Source: Taxillus chinensis
Lineage: Eukaryota; Streptophyta; Magnoliopsida; Santalales; Loranthaceae
Length of the DNA stretch: 64,000 bases
Direction: 5' to 3'
Assembly (NCBI GenBank): GCA_023512835.1
Contig: CM042090.1
Span: forward strand, 20,434,356-20,498,355
In this document: positions 1 to 11,403 of the stretch, one piece after another
How the letters are laid out: each line of letters starts with the position of its first letter
Numbering within the stretch: the stretch's first letter is position 1
Made by a program: the position numbers and the translations under genes
Notes under the pieces: model-generated
Database searches by the model: none
Told to the model about the DNA's origin: nothing
The model's input: the letters and a program-made list of their open reading frames with translations, nothing else

Positions 1-3000
1 GCAGGACAGTGTTCATACTACGTGCAAATGTGCCAGCTGACCGCTGGTGGCTGAGATTGAAATTTCAGTTCCTTGTTGCTAGGGACTATGCATTCATGTT
101 TGTAATTGTTCATTTGGTATGTCAAATAGTTGTCATTTGTTTTTGTTAAGTTACAATGATTGTTGTTGACTAACTCGACATTATTATTTTCATGTGGATT
201 CAATATCAACATAACATGTTCATTAGTCAATTCTTGTTGAGCTTTTAATCTTGGACGTGTATTCTTAGTTCCTGTATTACAATTCTGCTTTAATTGAATT
301 AATTTCTTAATTAAAAATTTTATGCAAGAGAAGCTTCATCTGTTTATTTATTTACTTCAGTTGAAAGCAAGGAAAACTAAATAGGATATTTATTTTATGT
401 AAATCCTATGGTTTAAAATTATTATTTCAGGCTTGGATTTACTAAACACAATTTCCTTCCAGTTTCCTATTTTTAGTTTTGAATGAGGGGTTTAGTTTCC
501 TATTTCTGGTGTTTAGATATATTATTTAATGTAAGATTTAATGTAAGACTGGTGTATAGACCAATCCCATTTAGGATCACTAGCTTCAAATATAGGCAGA
601 CATTAAACTGTAATATTTATTAACATAGAATACAAGGGACGTGTTGGCTATCTCAAATATGGGGACATCTGGGTGCTTCCTTTCGTGCATCAAACAGAAG
701 TAGTTCGCATATTCCAGTTTCTTGGGTATTGGATGAAGTTTTTGAACGTGGATGCTAGGTGCTTAAAGCTGGTGGGGTGAGTTATCATACACGTGGGCTG
801 AATGAGGAGTGTACTGCAGCATGGTTATTGGATCTTTTTTTTTTAGGGGAATGCACACGCTTGTGATGGATGGCTGGTCGAGAGTGACATGATGAAAAAA
901 AGAAAAATCCTTTAGATTGTAATGGTCCAAAACAGGGCCGTTCTACCTATCTAATTTTTGAAATTAGGCTGTTAGCTGATATGCTGTATCGTCTGTTATC
1001 TATCTATATATCATCTATTTTTGGTAATGTTACACATTTTCCTCAGTTTATCTAATAATTTTATGCTTGTGTTCTGCTAGATGATGCATCACCTGGCTGG
1101 AGTCGTAAATCTAGTTTATTTTTGATTTATTGAATTATTTCAAGTCATGCAGAAACAATAAGCTCTATAAATGGTAAATAGGTTTCTTCTTTTGATGTTT
1201 TGAAACCCTATGATTGATACTTGTGCTACTCTTGACTTCCATCATTCATGTTATTGTGATTGATATTTCATCAGTCACGCTATTGTGATTGACAATTGCC
1301 TGGATTATGACATAAATTCCTGCTTTTAATACTTGATTACTAGCTTGCTGAAGCTTATTTTTGTGCGCAGTCATTAGTTGTTACAAAAGATTGTTCTGCT
1401 TGGTTATGCCACTGGCCTCATATTATGTGTGAAAACTAATAAGTTTTGTTTCACAGATCGTAGCTTTCTTAGGCTTACTGGTGTACAAATTTTATGGAGA
1501 GGAACTAAGAGAGATGTTTGGTTATGAAGAACACCCATATGTCTTTTATGTGATCGCTGGTATGTTTACTCTTGTTGGTATAGTGACCTGGCTGTTTTGC
1601 ATTGATTATTTTATTTATGTGCATAAACAAATAAGTAAAGTCTCTCTTTGGATTTTGAAGTTAGTAGAAAATATAGGAATAATAATCCTTTCTTCTTGAT
1701 TACATTAAAAGAATACAATCGTCTGTGTACACAAACAAGGTAAGACCTAATTAGATAATAATTTAATTTATTCAAAATTGACAATTATTTACAACCATAT
1801 AATTGACAACTAATGACAGCTAGTAATTGACAACACATTCTAACTTTTTTCCTCAAACATTTGAGTTAAACTCACCTCGATCGGATGCTAGAGCTAGATG
1901 CTGAATGATGATGTTGGAGCTGGAGGCTGGACGACGACGCTGGACTAAGACAGCGATGTCACTAAGATGACGATGATGGGACGACGATGATGCTTATTCA
2001 ACCGTTCAACAACGACGATGACGATGACGGAGGAAGAGGAAGGATACGAGAATCTTTGATGCGACGATGAGTCTTTGAGTCTTCAAATTAGGTTAGCGTT
2101 TTTTGTAAACTTATTTAACATTTTATTGAGTTGAGAGTACGGGTTAAAGCAGCAGAATGGGCTGCCTCACTCGTATGAGGCAGTCAACGACCAGTACGGG
2201 ATTTGGGTTGCTGCCTCAACGCGGTTTGACACCGAGGTGTGCGAGGCGGCGCCTCAAGGAGCCGCCTCAGCCCATATTTTTGAACCTCGTAAAAAATCGA
2301 CTTGTCCTCAAGGTGAAAAGAAGAAAATATTTACCTTTCCTTCGTTTTCATGGCCCATCTCACCGTTGTCGTTATCGAGATAACTTTTATTTGAGTTATC
2401 AGTGAATACAAGTTGGGATAAAGATGACTGACATTAGTGTCCCGGTGTGAAACATTCACCGCAACAGAAACAAAGTTCTTTTTTGCGTCTTGTTGTTGCT
2501 CATTAGGGATGGATGACTGGATAGGTGGGGGGCGTGAGGGTGTCATAATAGATGGACACGGAGTTATATTTGAGGAGCCATTAGGCCGTGTAAATGTGTT
2601 GGGCTTTGGGCTAAAGACATAACCTTGTAGACAGTGCGGGATTTATGAATACGCACTTTTACTTTTAATTCCTCTTCCCAGAAGAGCATTTTTTGGCCAA
2701 TCAGCAATCCTAGTCACCCTTCTCTCAAACTCCAATTTGTACTCAACCACTGTACAAATTTGTTTGATGGAACACAAGGCTTCGTCATGATTTTGAAACT
2801 CAAGGGAGCCGTAGCTTTCCTGGAATAATCAAACCAAATCCTCTCAATGCACCAATTCTTGCTCTCACATGGCCGAAGCGTAAAGATTCAAGGCGTCTCC
2901 TTGCAAGTGCATTGTTGCGACTTTAACTTTCGAGTTGTCAACAATTTCAAAGTAACAGAAATATTTTCTGCCTTGAGTAACTAACCGAGCCACGCTTGAA

Positions 3001-6000
3001 TTTAGGAAAATTAATTTTTGCTCGATTTTTTTTATACAATGGCAAAGGTGTGTTTCTGTCGGCTTCTGAATCATCCCACCAAGGAAGTCGTGGATGATCA
3101 TAAGAGTATTGGTGTTGATTCTTGGTCTCGCCCCGCTAAGACGCTTTAGGCACAACATCATGGGTTGGTTGCTACGAGGTGGCTTGGGACTGTGTTTCCA
3201 AGGATGAGTCCATCAAGTAGTTCAAGATGTGTCACAATGGTTGACAATTGTTTTTGTATGTCTAAAATGTTAAGGGGACTAGTGTTTGATGGATTAGGAA
3301 TGGAAACTTCGATGGAGGATTGTGATGGCTGTGTGGGTTGATTGGTATGGAAAGTACGTGTTTTGGCCATGAGGACCAATGACTAGAATTTAGCAAGAGA
3401 AAATTGAAGGAAACTCTTCTACAGACTCTTTTTGATTAATATATAAAAGTACACCTTATAATTAATAATTCCTACTATTTCACTAATTAATTAATTTCTC
3501 CATTATTATTAAGAAATATCTTACTATCTTCATTACTCAAGTAACTATCCACTAATACTATAATATCATAACTATCTTCAAACAGTATAACTTGACAATA
3601 TGGATGACATGAAAATTAAATTAAATATTCTCTTTTTGTCAAAATAAGTAAGAAGTGATGGAACCGTATCAGAAAATCTGACTAAAGACTTTTATTTATT
3701 TTCCCTTCTCACAACATCTTAGTTGGAATGTGTTGTCATTATTAGCTGTCATTAGTTCTCAATTATATGATTATAAATAGTTGTCCACTGTTGCCTTAGC
3801 TGCCGGCCGAGACTGCTATAGAGCAACGAGCTACCACCAGACGTAGCCTAAAACTGCAACTGCTATAGTCCCAGACGTAGCCTAAAACTGAGGACCAACA
3901 CTGACCTAGGAGAATCATTTAGACCTCTTGTGCTACCATATCAATCCATAATGCCACCAGACGTAGCCTGAAACTGCAACTGCTATAGTGCCAGACGTAA
4001 CCTAAAACTAAGGACCAACACTGACCTAGGAGAATCATTTAGACCTCTTGTGCTACCATATCAATCCATAATGCTGATGGTAGTAATTTCATAATGGAAA
4101 ACAGCCATTTATTTTAGCCCTTCCATATTAAGTACAGAAATATGTCATAATATTTTTCTTTAGAACTTCAGGTAAAAAGAAAGTGGTGCTAGGTTTCTTA
4201 TTTCTCCTCTTGGGGTGCAGTTACAAATTGACTCTTAATCGAACATTTTGTGCCCTAAGAATAAGGCACACTTTCAGTAACCGGGTCTCTCCTATATATT
4301 TTTCTATTATTTTAAAAAAATCCAACAGTCTAACCTATGCTCTACATAATTGGTTAATTCTATAGCACCAACTAATATAAAACGGTAATTATTTATCCCA
4401 CTTTCTAGATTATCTTCAATATGTGATTAGTCATAAGAGAAACATCTTCAGATATGCTTTAAAAACTTAATGTTATATATTTGACATTGTTTATATGTTT
4501 GTTTAATTGTGCAGTTTTTACTATTGTCTTTGTGGGTATGCTTTATGGTTTGTTCATTGCTATAATATGGGGACAGAGGATCAATGAACGCCACTATCAT
4601 GTTCTTGCAAAACAAGAATTGACAAAGGTTCAATATTTTAGAATTCTTGTGCATGTGATTGTGTTTATCAAGAAGTGAAAGTGCTATATATCTTTTGGTT
4701 GATGTTCACTACATGCGACTTGTTGAATAATACTTGCTGCTTCTGTATTTTCTAAGTCACGGAATAAGAATCATGACTTTTGGATAATAATATTTGTATC
4801 TTGCCCTTTCTTAAAAAAGAAAGGTGATGTGCTTTTCTATGTTGGTTGGGAGTGGATTTAACTCAGTAAATCATGTTGCAAACAGTTGGTGACTAAGACG
4901 TCAACTATAGTATAGCGAAGAGGGTTGAGCTTTTTTTTTTGTCTGTGTGTGTGTGTGTGTTGCCGTTTGATTCAGTATTTGGTTTTTCTGGGGTGATCTA
5001 TTTTTGATAATATTTTTATCAATTGCTTCAAGTTGAAATGTAGTGTCTGCTTTAGTTTATTATAAAAGATATCCTTGACTAATACATCAACACCACTCCC
5101 TGTTAGAAGAATATGATAAATTTGAAATAGCAATAAACGATGGAAGCTGGTAAAAGTGGAAGGAAATCATTAAAAGCTGCTATATCACTCTGCACATAGG
5201 TGCACAGAACTTCTAAATAAGCCATATCAGACCGATAGCCTTTTTCGCAGTCCCTGCACTAGAACATATGTCAACCAACAAAAGGCTGGATTGCATGCTG
5301 TCAACTCCTCGGTTGAATCCCTGCACAGCCAATCCCACAAATGGTCAAATAAAGCTTCATTTGAATTTGTTCTAGATCTCAGTTTCTCGTTTCCATTTTC
5401 ATTTTTTTTTTTTGAGAAATAGAAATTGGGAACGCATTTGATTTATTGTTTCTATTATCGAAAATTCCTAAATATATAGCCACTAGAATGAAAATTTGTG
5501 ATCATAAAAATTTTGTTCCCATTTTTCTGGAATGCTGAGACATGTCAGCGCCCTCTCTAGCAACCAAAACATCTCCCATCACTACTGCCTATATCTTGGA
5601 ATTTGGTTTATAGGTGGTATTTATATTTTTAGTGAAATTGAAGGCATTATTATTTTTTATGTTAGTTTAGGCTATCAAGCAAAAAATGGGAGCTGGAGCC
5701 AAAACAGACCATCTCATTTTGATAACTAAAATTAGAAACAAAAAGGAAATCAAACGTGGCGTGAGATACCATTTAATTGAGTCCTTGCACTTTCTAGTTT
5801 AATCAAGTTGGTACTATAAATATCGGACATGGATCTCTAGGCATTGGGTCTCAGTAAAAATATCGAGTTTGGGTATTGGGTCTCAGTACAAATATATTAA
5901 CTGCACTTGACTAAATGGATCCAGCTTGGATACATACCCGGCCTGTATATTGGTGTATCTTCCACCATATCATTATTATTATCTTATATTTAGGTTAAGT

Positions 6001-6887
6001 AAAAAATTGATTTTATTATTTAAGATATTTAGTTTTTATATTTATTAGGGTTTCACAGTTATGTATTATTTGGAATGCAAGTCAAGTAATACATTCTTGT
6101 TTGTTTATTTGTACTTCCTGTTCAATAATAATAATATTTAGAATTATCTTCTACCTATTTTTCTCATGATAAAAAAACATTCCGCTATTTTAAATACATA
6201 AGAAAGAACTTTCTCTATTACGGATGTATCTTTTCCTTGCTGTCTTTCTTCATTCTATTTCTTATTGTCTTCAGTGTACAATATCATGATTAGTTTTTAT
6301 TACAAACAATATTTGATGAATGGTTTTTGCTAGAAAGTGTTAACGAATATTCACGAACAATATTCGTAAAAAAAAGTTGTTCTTCCCTTTAACCTCCTGC
6401 TGCTAATTTTTTTTACTTGAAAATTTTCTCTTTCAAGTTAGATACACTATATTCGTCATTTTTGTTAGTAGGCGATTTTATTGAATTCATATAGTTTGCT
6501 TTAGCTCCCCATTTATTGTATGCTTCTTATACCAGGGGAGTATATCTATGAGAACTATATCTCAATCTGTTTAAAAATAACATTGGTGAAATGGAACTGT
6601 TTCATTGGTTGGTTGTAATACTTTAGACTGCATTGTACTCTCGATACTGGTTCTGTTTGAGCTCATTGTGGAGTTTTTCATGAAATACGCTTTTGGAATC
6701 AGTAATATAGGCCTTTTTATTTTACTTATCTATAAAGCTGCTAATTGCTCGCATATTTTTTCAATTGATAGAGCTCTGCTGACTGCATTTTCAGGAGTAC
6801 GTGGTAGAAGACCGAGAAGCTCACATCGATATCCCTGAGCTTGACGCCAGTCATGTAACAGAGCTAAGAATGCTTGGACTTTATTAA
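1..6887 (+). CDS. Membrane RING-CH (MARCH/RINGv-like) E3 ubiquitin ligase, C-terminal half (gene runs off the left edge)
   Basis: Four exons can be joined in phase: up to 116 (donor GTATGT), 1457-1559 (donor GTATGT), 4515-4627 and 6795-6887 (stop TAA at 6885-6887). Together they encode about 139 residues. The first exon reads through RANVPADRWWLRLKFQF and LVARDYAFMFV into a hydrophobic stretch. The second adds VAFLGLLVYKFYGEE and MFGYEEHPYVFY. The third has a membrane helix followed by GQRINERHYHVLAKQELTK. The last is EYVVEDRE...LRMLGLY. The basic RIxxRHYHxLxKxxLTKEYxVED tail after the last membrane segment is typical of plant RINGv proteins, in which an N-terminal C4HC3 RING precedes several membrane helices. 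The RING lies upstream of the window, so ligase function is inferred from the tail only. Such proteins act at endomembranes to ubiquitinate membrane proteins. Introns are 1.3, 3.0 and 2.2 kb and contain repeats. Confidence 0.8.
2420..3379 (-). pseudogene. Antisense Ty3/gypsy gag relic inside a RINGv intron
   Basis: Reading the minus strand from 3379 to 2420 gives, in order, a gag-like N-terminus, a block with KVKVATMHLQGDALNLY (gag proteins have KVxLAxxHLxGxAxxWY), a block with EYKLEFERRVTRIADWP (EYxxxFExLxxRVxxLP), and a zinc-knuckle-like CFCCGECFTPGH near 2430-2475 (CxxCxxxxxPGHxC). Stops and frame changes separate the blocks, and no LTR or pol sequence is seen next to them. It is an old, truncated retrotransposon fragment opposite in sense to the host gene. 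Confidence 0.65.
3834..4073. repeat. 120-bp tandem duplication with an inner 20-bp repeat
   Basis: Copy 1 (3834-3953) and copy 2 (3954-4073) are nearly identical; each starts CCACCAGACGTAGCCT and ends TCAATCCATAATG. Within each copy the motif CCAGACGTARCCTRAAACT occurs twice. The repeat sits in the third intron region of the RINGv gene. Confidence 0.85.
4943..4960. repeat. (GT)n microsatellite next to a T10 run
   Basis: A short GT dinucleotide run follows ten T residues within a RINGv intron. Confidence 0.8.
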
Positions 6888-7292
6888 TCCCACAGTTGCA
6901 ATTCAGTCTAGTTTTCCAGTGAGCATGTTATTTTAATTTCATAGAACTTTATTCTTTCCGTTCCTTTATGTTATTTTTCTTCTTTCCGGCCATCTTCTCT
7001 AAATGAAAAACTTAAATTTATGATGACATTTTTTTTGGGTTAGTAATGTAAATTACAAAAAAAAACATAATGTACAAAAAAGGTTTATAAGAAAAGGTCT
7101 GGCCAGCTAGCCTAACTCAGAAGCCATAGACGGCCTAGAGCAAACGACAAACAAATTTAGCAAGAAACAGAGAGAGCCAAATTCGCAGTGGGAGGATTTA
7201 CATCGACAATAAGACCCACGGGAGTTGACACAACTGGTAGCTCCAACCTCACACCACGAGGAGTTTGCCAACTTCATCCGGAGAGGACAAGA

Positions 7293-7649
7293 CTAGTTTA
7301 GCGGCAACTTGATTTGCAAGAGCATTCCCAACCAAATGGCCGAGGAACTAACCACATCCCATTTTTGAATCACAGCAGGGGTCTGATTTCCGTGTACTGA
7401 ATAGGTGAAGGTGGCATGATTAAATGTATGACAAGCAGTACATACCAGGGGCTCCCATTTATACACAACAATTTTAGCAACAAAACTCTCCCCCATACCA
7501 CACTCACAGGTACGTTTGGGTAGTAGCCCAACAGTATACATTGTGTATTGAATAATGTTGTTGGCGTTGTTATTGGCATCACTAGGAGTGTTGGCTTTGA
7601 CGTTGGCATTGTTTGTGTTGACGATAGCACTGTTGATTTCTCCCTCCAT
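7293..7649 (-). pseudogene. LINE/DUF4283-type zinc-knuckle protein relic
   Basis: A 118-codon open frame contains VVYKWEPLVCTACHTFNHAT followed by a QKWDVV segment. This resembles the VxYEWxPxxCxxCxxFGHxxxxC zinc knuckle, with a downstream KxWxxV, of plant LINE ORF1 and DUF4283 proteins. The FGH glycine and the last cysteine are replaced (FNH, and Y/S further on), and no reverse transcriptase lies nearby. I read it as a fossil fragment. The assignment rests on one motif. Confidence 0.4.
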
Positions 7650-7683
7650 TAGATCTCTACAATGATTAGTAGAACTGCTTTAG

Positions 7684-7812
7684 ATCACATAAAAGGAGTT
7701 CTTTGATTGCAATTTGAAATACTGTGAAAGACAATCAAGAACCGAAAAAAAATCACATAAAAGGAATTCTTTTATTGCAATTTGAAATGCTTTGTGGAAG
7801 GTAATCAAGAGC
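7684..7812. repeat. Imperfect direct duplication of about 65 bp
   Basis: Two adjacent copies, about 7684-7743 and 7751-7812, share TCACATAAAAGGARTTCTTT, then TTGCAATTTGAAATRCT, then AATCAAGARC. Nothing coding is seen. Confidence 0.7.
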
Positions 7813-8392
7813 TTATTGAAATACTATACTTGTATGAAAGAATAGCAAGTATGTGTGTATCGTTGATTTACACAAAATATTAACAATTCAAATATTTAAT
7901 TAGATATTACAATGGTTATAAAGGAAGCTATTATAATATGAGGATCTCTCTCTAGAACACAAAGAACATGTAATTGATATAATAGATTCAATAGGCTTGA
8001 TTGTGTGTAAAATTTGAGGTATCGTTGTAAGAGGATTAAGATTTTTGTTTTATATATGCATGAGGAAAAAATTATATTTGATGTGATAGTTAGCACAATG
8101 TTTATAATATTACTGTGGCATCAAAATTTTTATGAAATTGAATGTGTGTTCGAAGTATTGTTTGAGCATCGAAGTGCTATCTAAGCATCGAACTATCATC
8201 TGATCCTTAGTTACACACTTAATTTCGTCATTTAATGTTTTAGGTTACTGCAAAGAAAGTCTTGGTCTAATAAATCAGAAAATAGATTGCTCTTTTCTTA
8301 CATCAATCTACTATTCCATATCAGCTTCCTTTCACCTCCTCTAAAAGTAGCCTTTACTTTGTTGCCTTTATTACGACTGCTTTAATTTTTAA

Positions 8393-8497
8393 GAGCATTA
8401 ATAGTGAACCATAGATTCACATTAATCTTATATGAATATAATTTTTGGTTAATATAAATAAATTTATTAAAATATTTAGCTACCGTTATCAATGCTC
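8393..8497. mobile_element. Small MITE, Tourist (PIF/Harbinger)-like
   Basis: The 105-bp segment starts GAGCATTAATA and ends TTATCAATGCTC, which gives short terminal inverted repeats. It is flanked on both sides by TAA (8390-8392 and 8498-8500), the 3-bp TWA target duplication of PIF/Harbinger elements. The interior is AT-rich and non-coding. Confidence 0.7.
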
Positions 8498-9419
8498 TAA
8501 GTTCACACAATAATAAAAAAAATCAAAAATAATCATTCCTTCAACAATTTCCCATGAGATGTATTATTTCCCATAATCATCTCATCCTTCTTGCTAAATT
8601 TTGCGCGTCCGTCATCCAATCTCTTAAAAATTCATACATATCTTCTAAGATAGGTAGGTACTAATTTAGGACTGATTTGGGGCATTATAATGATACTAAT
8701 TTTTTATTATACATAATCGACTCTTAAATTTTTTTAGGCACATAAATTATTCTTAGATGGTCACCTGCACCTTAAGGTCCTTAAATTCAGTTGATGACGA
8801 TTCATTTTATTTTTTATCATATTAAAATTTTGACAGTCTGTTACAAGGATAACGCTACAATTAATTTCAAAAGCTAACAATGGGTTCGACAAAATTAATG
8901 ACAAGTTATAATTGGTGTTGATGCGACATGCATTCATTGAATTTAATAAAATATATTAAAAGACTTTTCTACATGCATTCATTTGACATTTACGTGACCT
9001 ATATTCATGGGACCGGAGAAGAAATCAACAATATTAATAAAATAGCATAAATATTTTTTTATTTTTTATTTATCTAATTATTTTATGATTTTAAAAATTA
9101 AATGATATATATATATATGATTCTGATAAAATGAAAAAAAATTTTAATTTAGTTTGTATTTAATTATTCATAATTATTTAGTGTATTGTACACCTATTAT
9201 TATGTATTGTATTGATTGTTTAAAATAATCTTAAATTTATTCCAATTCCATTTTGATCCAAAATTTCTTTAATATGAAATGATAAAAACTCTCTTGATAG
9301 TAAAGAATAAAATGTTAATTAATTATTGATAGTTTTGCCCCACAAATATAAAGCGATAGATGAAAATAAAATTGGATGGATTTAAGATTTACCTAAAAAT
9401 GCATTATAAACCTCTCTAA

Positions 9420-9793
9420 GAGCATCCACTATAGCCTCTTCAAATTTAGCTCTTCAAAATAACCAAAAGTATATCTTTTCTATTTTAACAACCCAAGCAC
9501 ACTTTTTAGTCTCTCTATTTTAACCATTTTATCAATTAAAATATTACTTTTTAAATAGAAAAGTAAATGTGGAAAGAAAAAGAAGAAATAGAAAAGTAAA
9601 TATGGTGAGAGAAAATATAATATTTTAATAAATAGAGAGTGAATAGTATTTGGTTAAATTTAAAGAGTTACTATTTATTTTGCTAAATTTTTTTTTAGAA
9701 TAGAGAGTTTGAAAAGTATAGTTTTAAGGTATTTTTGTTAAACTAGCTCTTCAAACTAACAAAAAAATACATATAGAGAGTCTATGGATGCTC
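9420..9793. mobile_element. MITE, Tourist (PIF/Harbinger)-like, 374 bp
   Basis: It starts GAGCATCCACTATAG and ends AGTCTATGGATGCTC (imperfect terminal inverted repeats). TAA occurs immediately on both sides (9417-9419 and 9794-9796). GAGCATC ends with a TWA target duplication are typical of plant Tourist-like MITEs. The interior is AT-rich, with runs such as CTCTTCAAA found near both ends. Confidence 0.75.
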
Positions 9794-9796
9794 TAA

Positions 9797-10447
9797 GAGC
9801 ACTCACTCACAGCATGTTTAAGTTAAAAAATGACTAAATAATAGCTAAAACATTAAAAACAATCTTGTAATAGGCTCAACAAATCTACAGTATATTTAGC
9901 CAATAATTATTTGGCTGGCTAAATTTGTTGAGTCATTTCAACTGGTTATATATTATTTTTAATTAAAATAATCAAATTAGTTGTGTCAGGGGCATGCCTT
10001 TGGGCCGGCTGGTCGTGTTGGACGGACACGTCCTGGGTTGTCGTCCACAGAAGGGCGACCTCGCCGACGTCCAAGCCAAGTGCAGCGGTGACGTGGGGGA
10101 TGTTGAGCTTGGAAGCAGCGGCTTGAGCCGCCTTGTTTTTTTCATTGGAGGATATGACGTGAAGGTGGGTGGATACCGATGGCGTGCATGGGAGAAAAGG
10201 CTGCAGATCTGTAGAGGGAGTGGGCGACAGCAGTAGATCTGTGAAAGGGAAGGACGGCAGCGTCCGTACAGGAAGGTATAGGCACGGCAGCTGTGTAGTT
10301 TTGGAAGGAGGCACGTCAAGAGAGAGAAGGATGGGAGGGAAAAAAAATTTAATTAAAATACTTAAAATTTGTTGAGGCTGATATTTCATGACATAAAATT
10401 AGACTAGATAATTATTTGGCTAATTAGGGATATCATTGATGCATTCT
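9797..10447. mobile_element. Probable non-autonomous DNA element with a GC-rich captured core
   Basis: AT-rich shoulders surround a sharply GC-rich core at about 9985-10335. The left shoulder has GGCTCAACAAAT paired with ATTTGTTGAGTC around a TTTAGCC...GGCTAAA palindrome. The right shoulder repeats AATTTGTTGAGGCTGAT and ATAATTATTTGGCTAA. It begins directly after the target site of the 9420-9793 MITE. The ends are only weakly inverted (GAGCACTCA versus a right end reading ATTGATGCATTC), so the right boundary is uncertain. The core is open on both strands, but I recognise no protein. Confidence 0.45.
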
Positions 10448-11403
10448 GGAGAAAAATAAAGCAGGCTAAAGAAAGCACCGAGAAAACTCCACGTGCAAAA
10501 GAAAGCCGAGGCCTGTTGGGGTGAGCGAGAAACAACATATTAGTAATAAAGAAGAGACCAGGGCAACCTGGGCGACATTTCTTTTTTCAAACAATTTTCT
10601 TACTAAAATATTTGAAACGAGGCCGAGACAACACTTGAGCTGCCATGGCTTAGAAATCTTAAATAACAAACGTTAACTATTTCTTACATTCTTTTACATG
10701 TAATGTAATCATAAATCGATAATGAACATTATAACCATTTGATAGAAAAACTGTGAGCGGAGTGAAAATGAAATCATTTTCTTAGATGTTTTACATTGAC
10801 TTTTGGTAAAGCTGCGGAGTATAATTTTATAGCCAAATAGAAAAATCAATACACCTTCAACTAATTCAAGTAAGCAAATCCTGTGTTATTAGCTAGTAAA
10901 TAAGAAGGATGACAAAGATCCAAGTTCAACCTTCCAAGGCAGCAAGATTCGTCAACTGCATGATGCATCTGGAAAGCCCTCTCTGCGTCAATAAACAAGC
11001 TTTTTGTCGGCCTGCCACACGCCCCCCTTTCTATTCTACCGGTACAATCATTGATGAGCCTGCAAATTCAGCAATTAAATCACCATGCGTGCATGCAATA
11101 TGACACGAATACACACATTAACATACACAATAAATCACCTAGAAAGGGCCAATTTCAATCCATATTTCAGTTCATTGAAATCATTTACGGATGTTAGATA
11201 CCTAATGAATATCACCTGCCTTTATCCTTGTGACATAGAATGTAAAGGACAATTCAAAGCAACCAGTATTGATTAGCATATATAAATGATTTCTCGAATC
11301 CCCTATGGCAAGCAGAAGAAAGGAAAATCAAAACAGATTAGGACCATGGTAAGTGAGATATGCTCATCCGAGACAGTGGCACCGTCCAGGTGGACTTCAT
11401 CTA
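10448..11403. other. Intergenic sequence and probable 3' flank of the minus-strand gene
   Basis: No coding sequence could be supported. The part nearest 11403 is expected to be the 3' untranslated region of the gene at 11404-15029. Confidence 0.5.

Noticed and set aside
6605..6838. 77-codon plus-strand frame overlapping the last RINGv exon
   Set aside because: It reads the exon in the wrong frame after an AG acceptor; the spliced frame continues the conserved KEYVVEDRE tail.
9946..10389. 147-codon minus-strand frame in a GC-rich block
   Set aside because: Flanking AT-rich inverted shoulders point to a non-autonomous transposon core; no family recognised.
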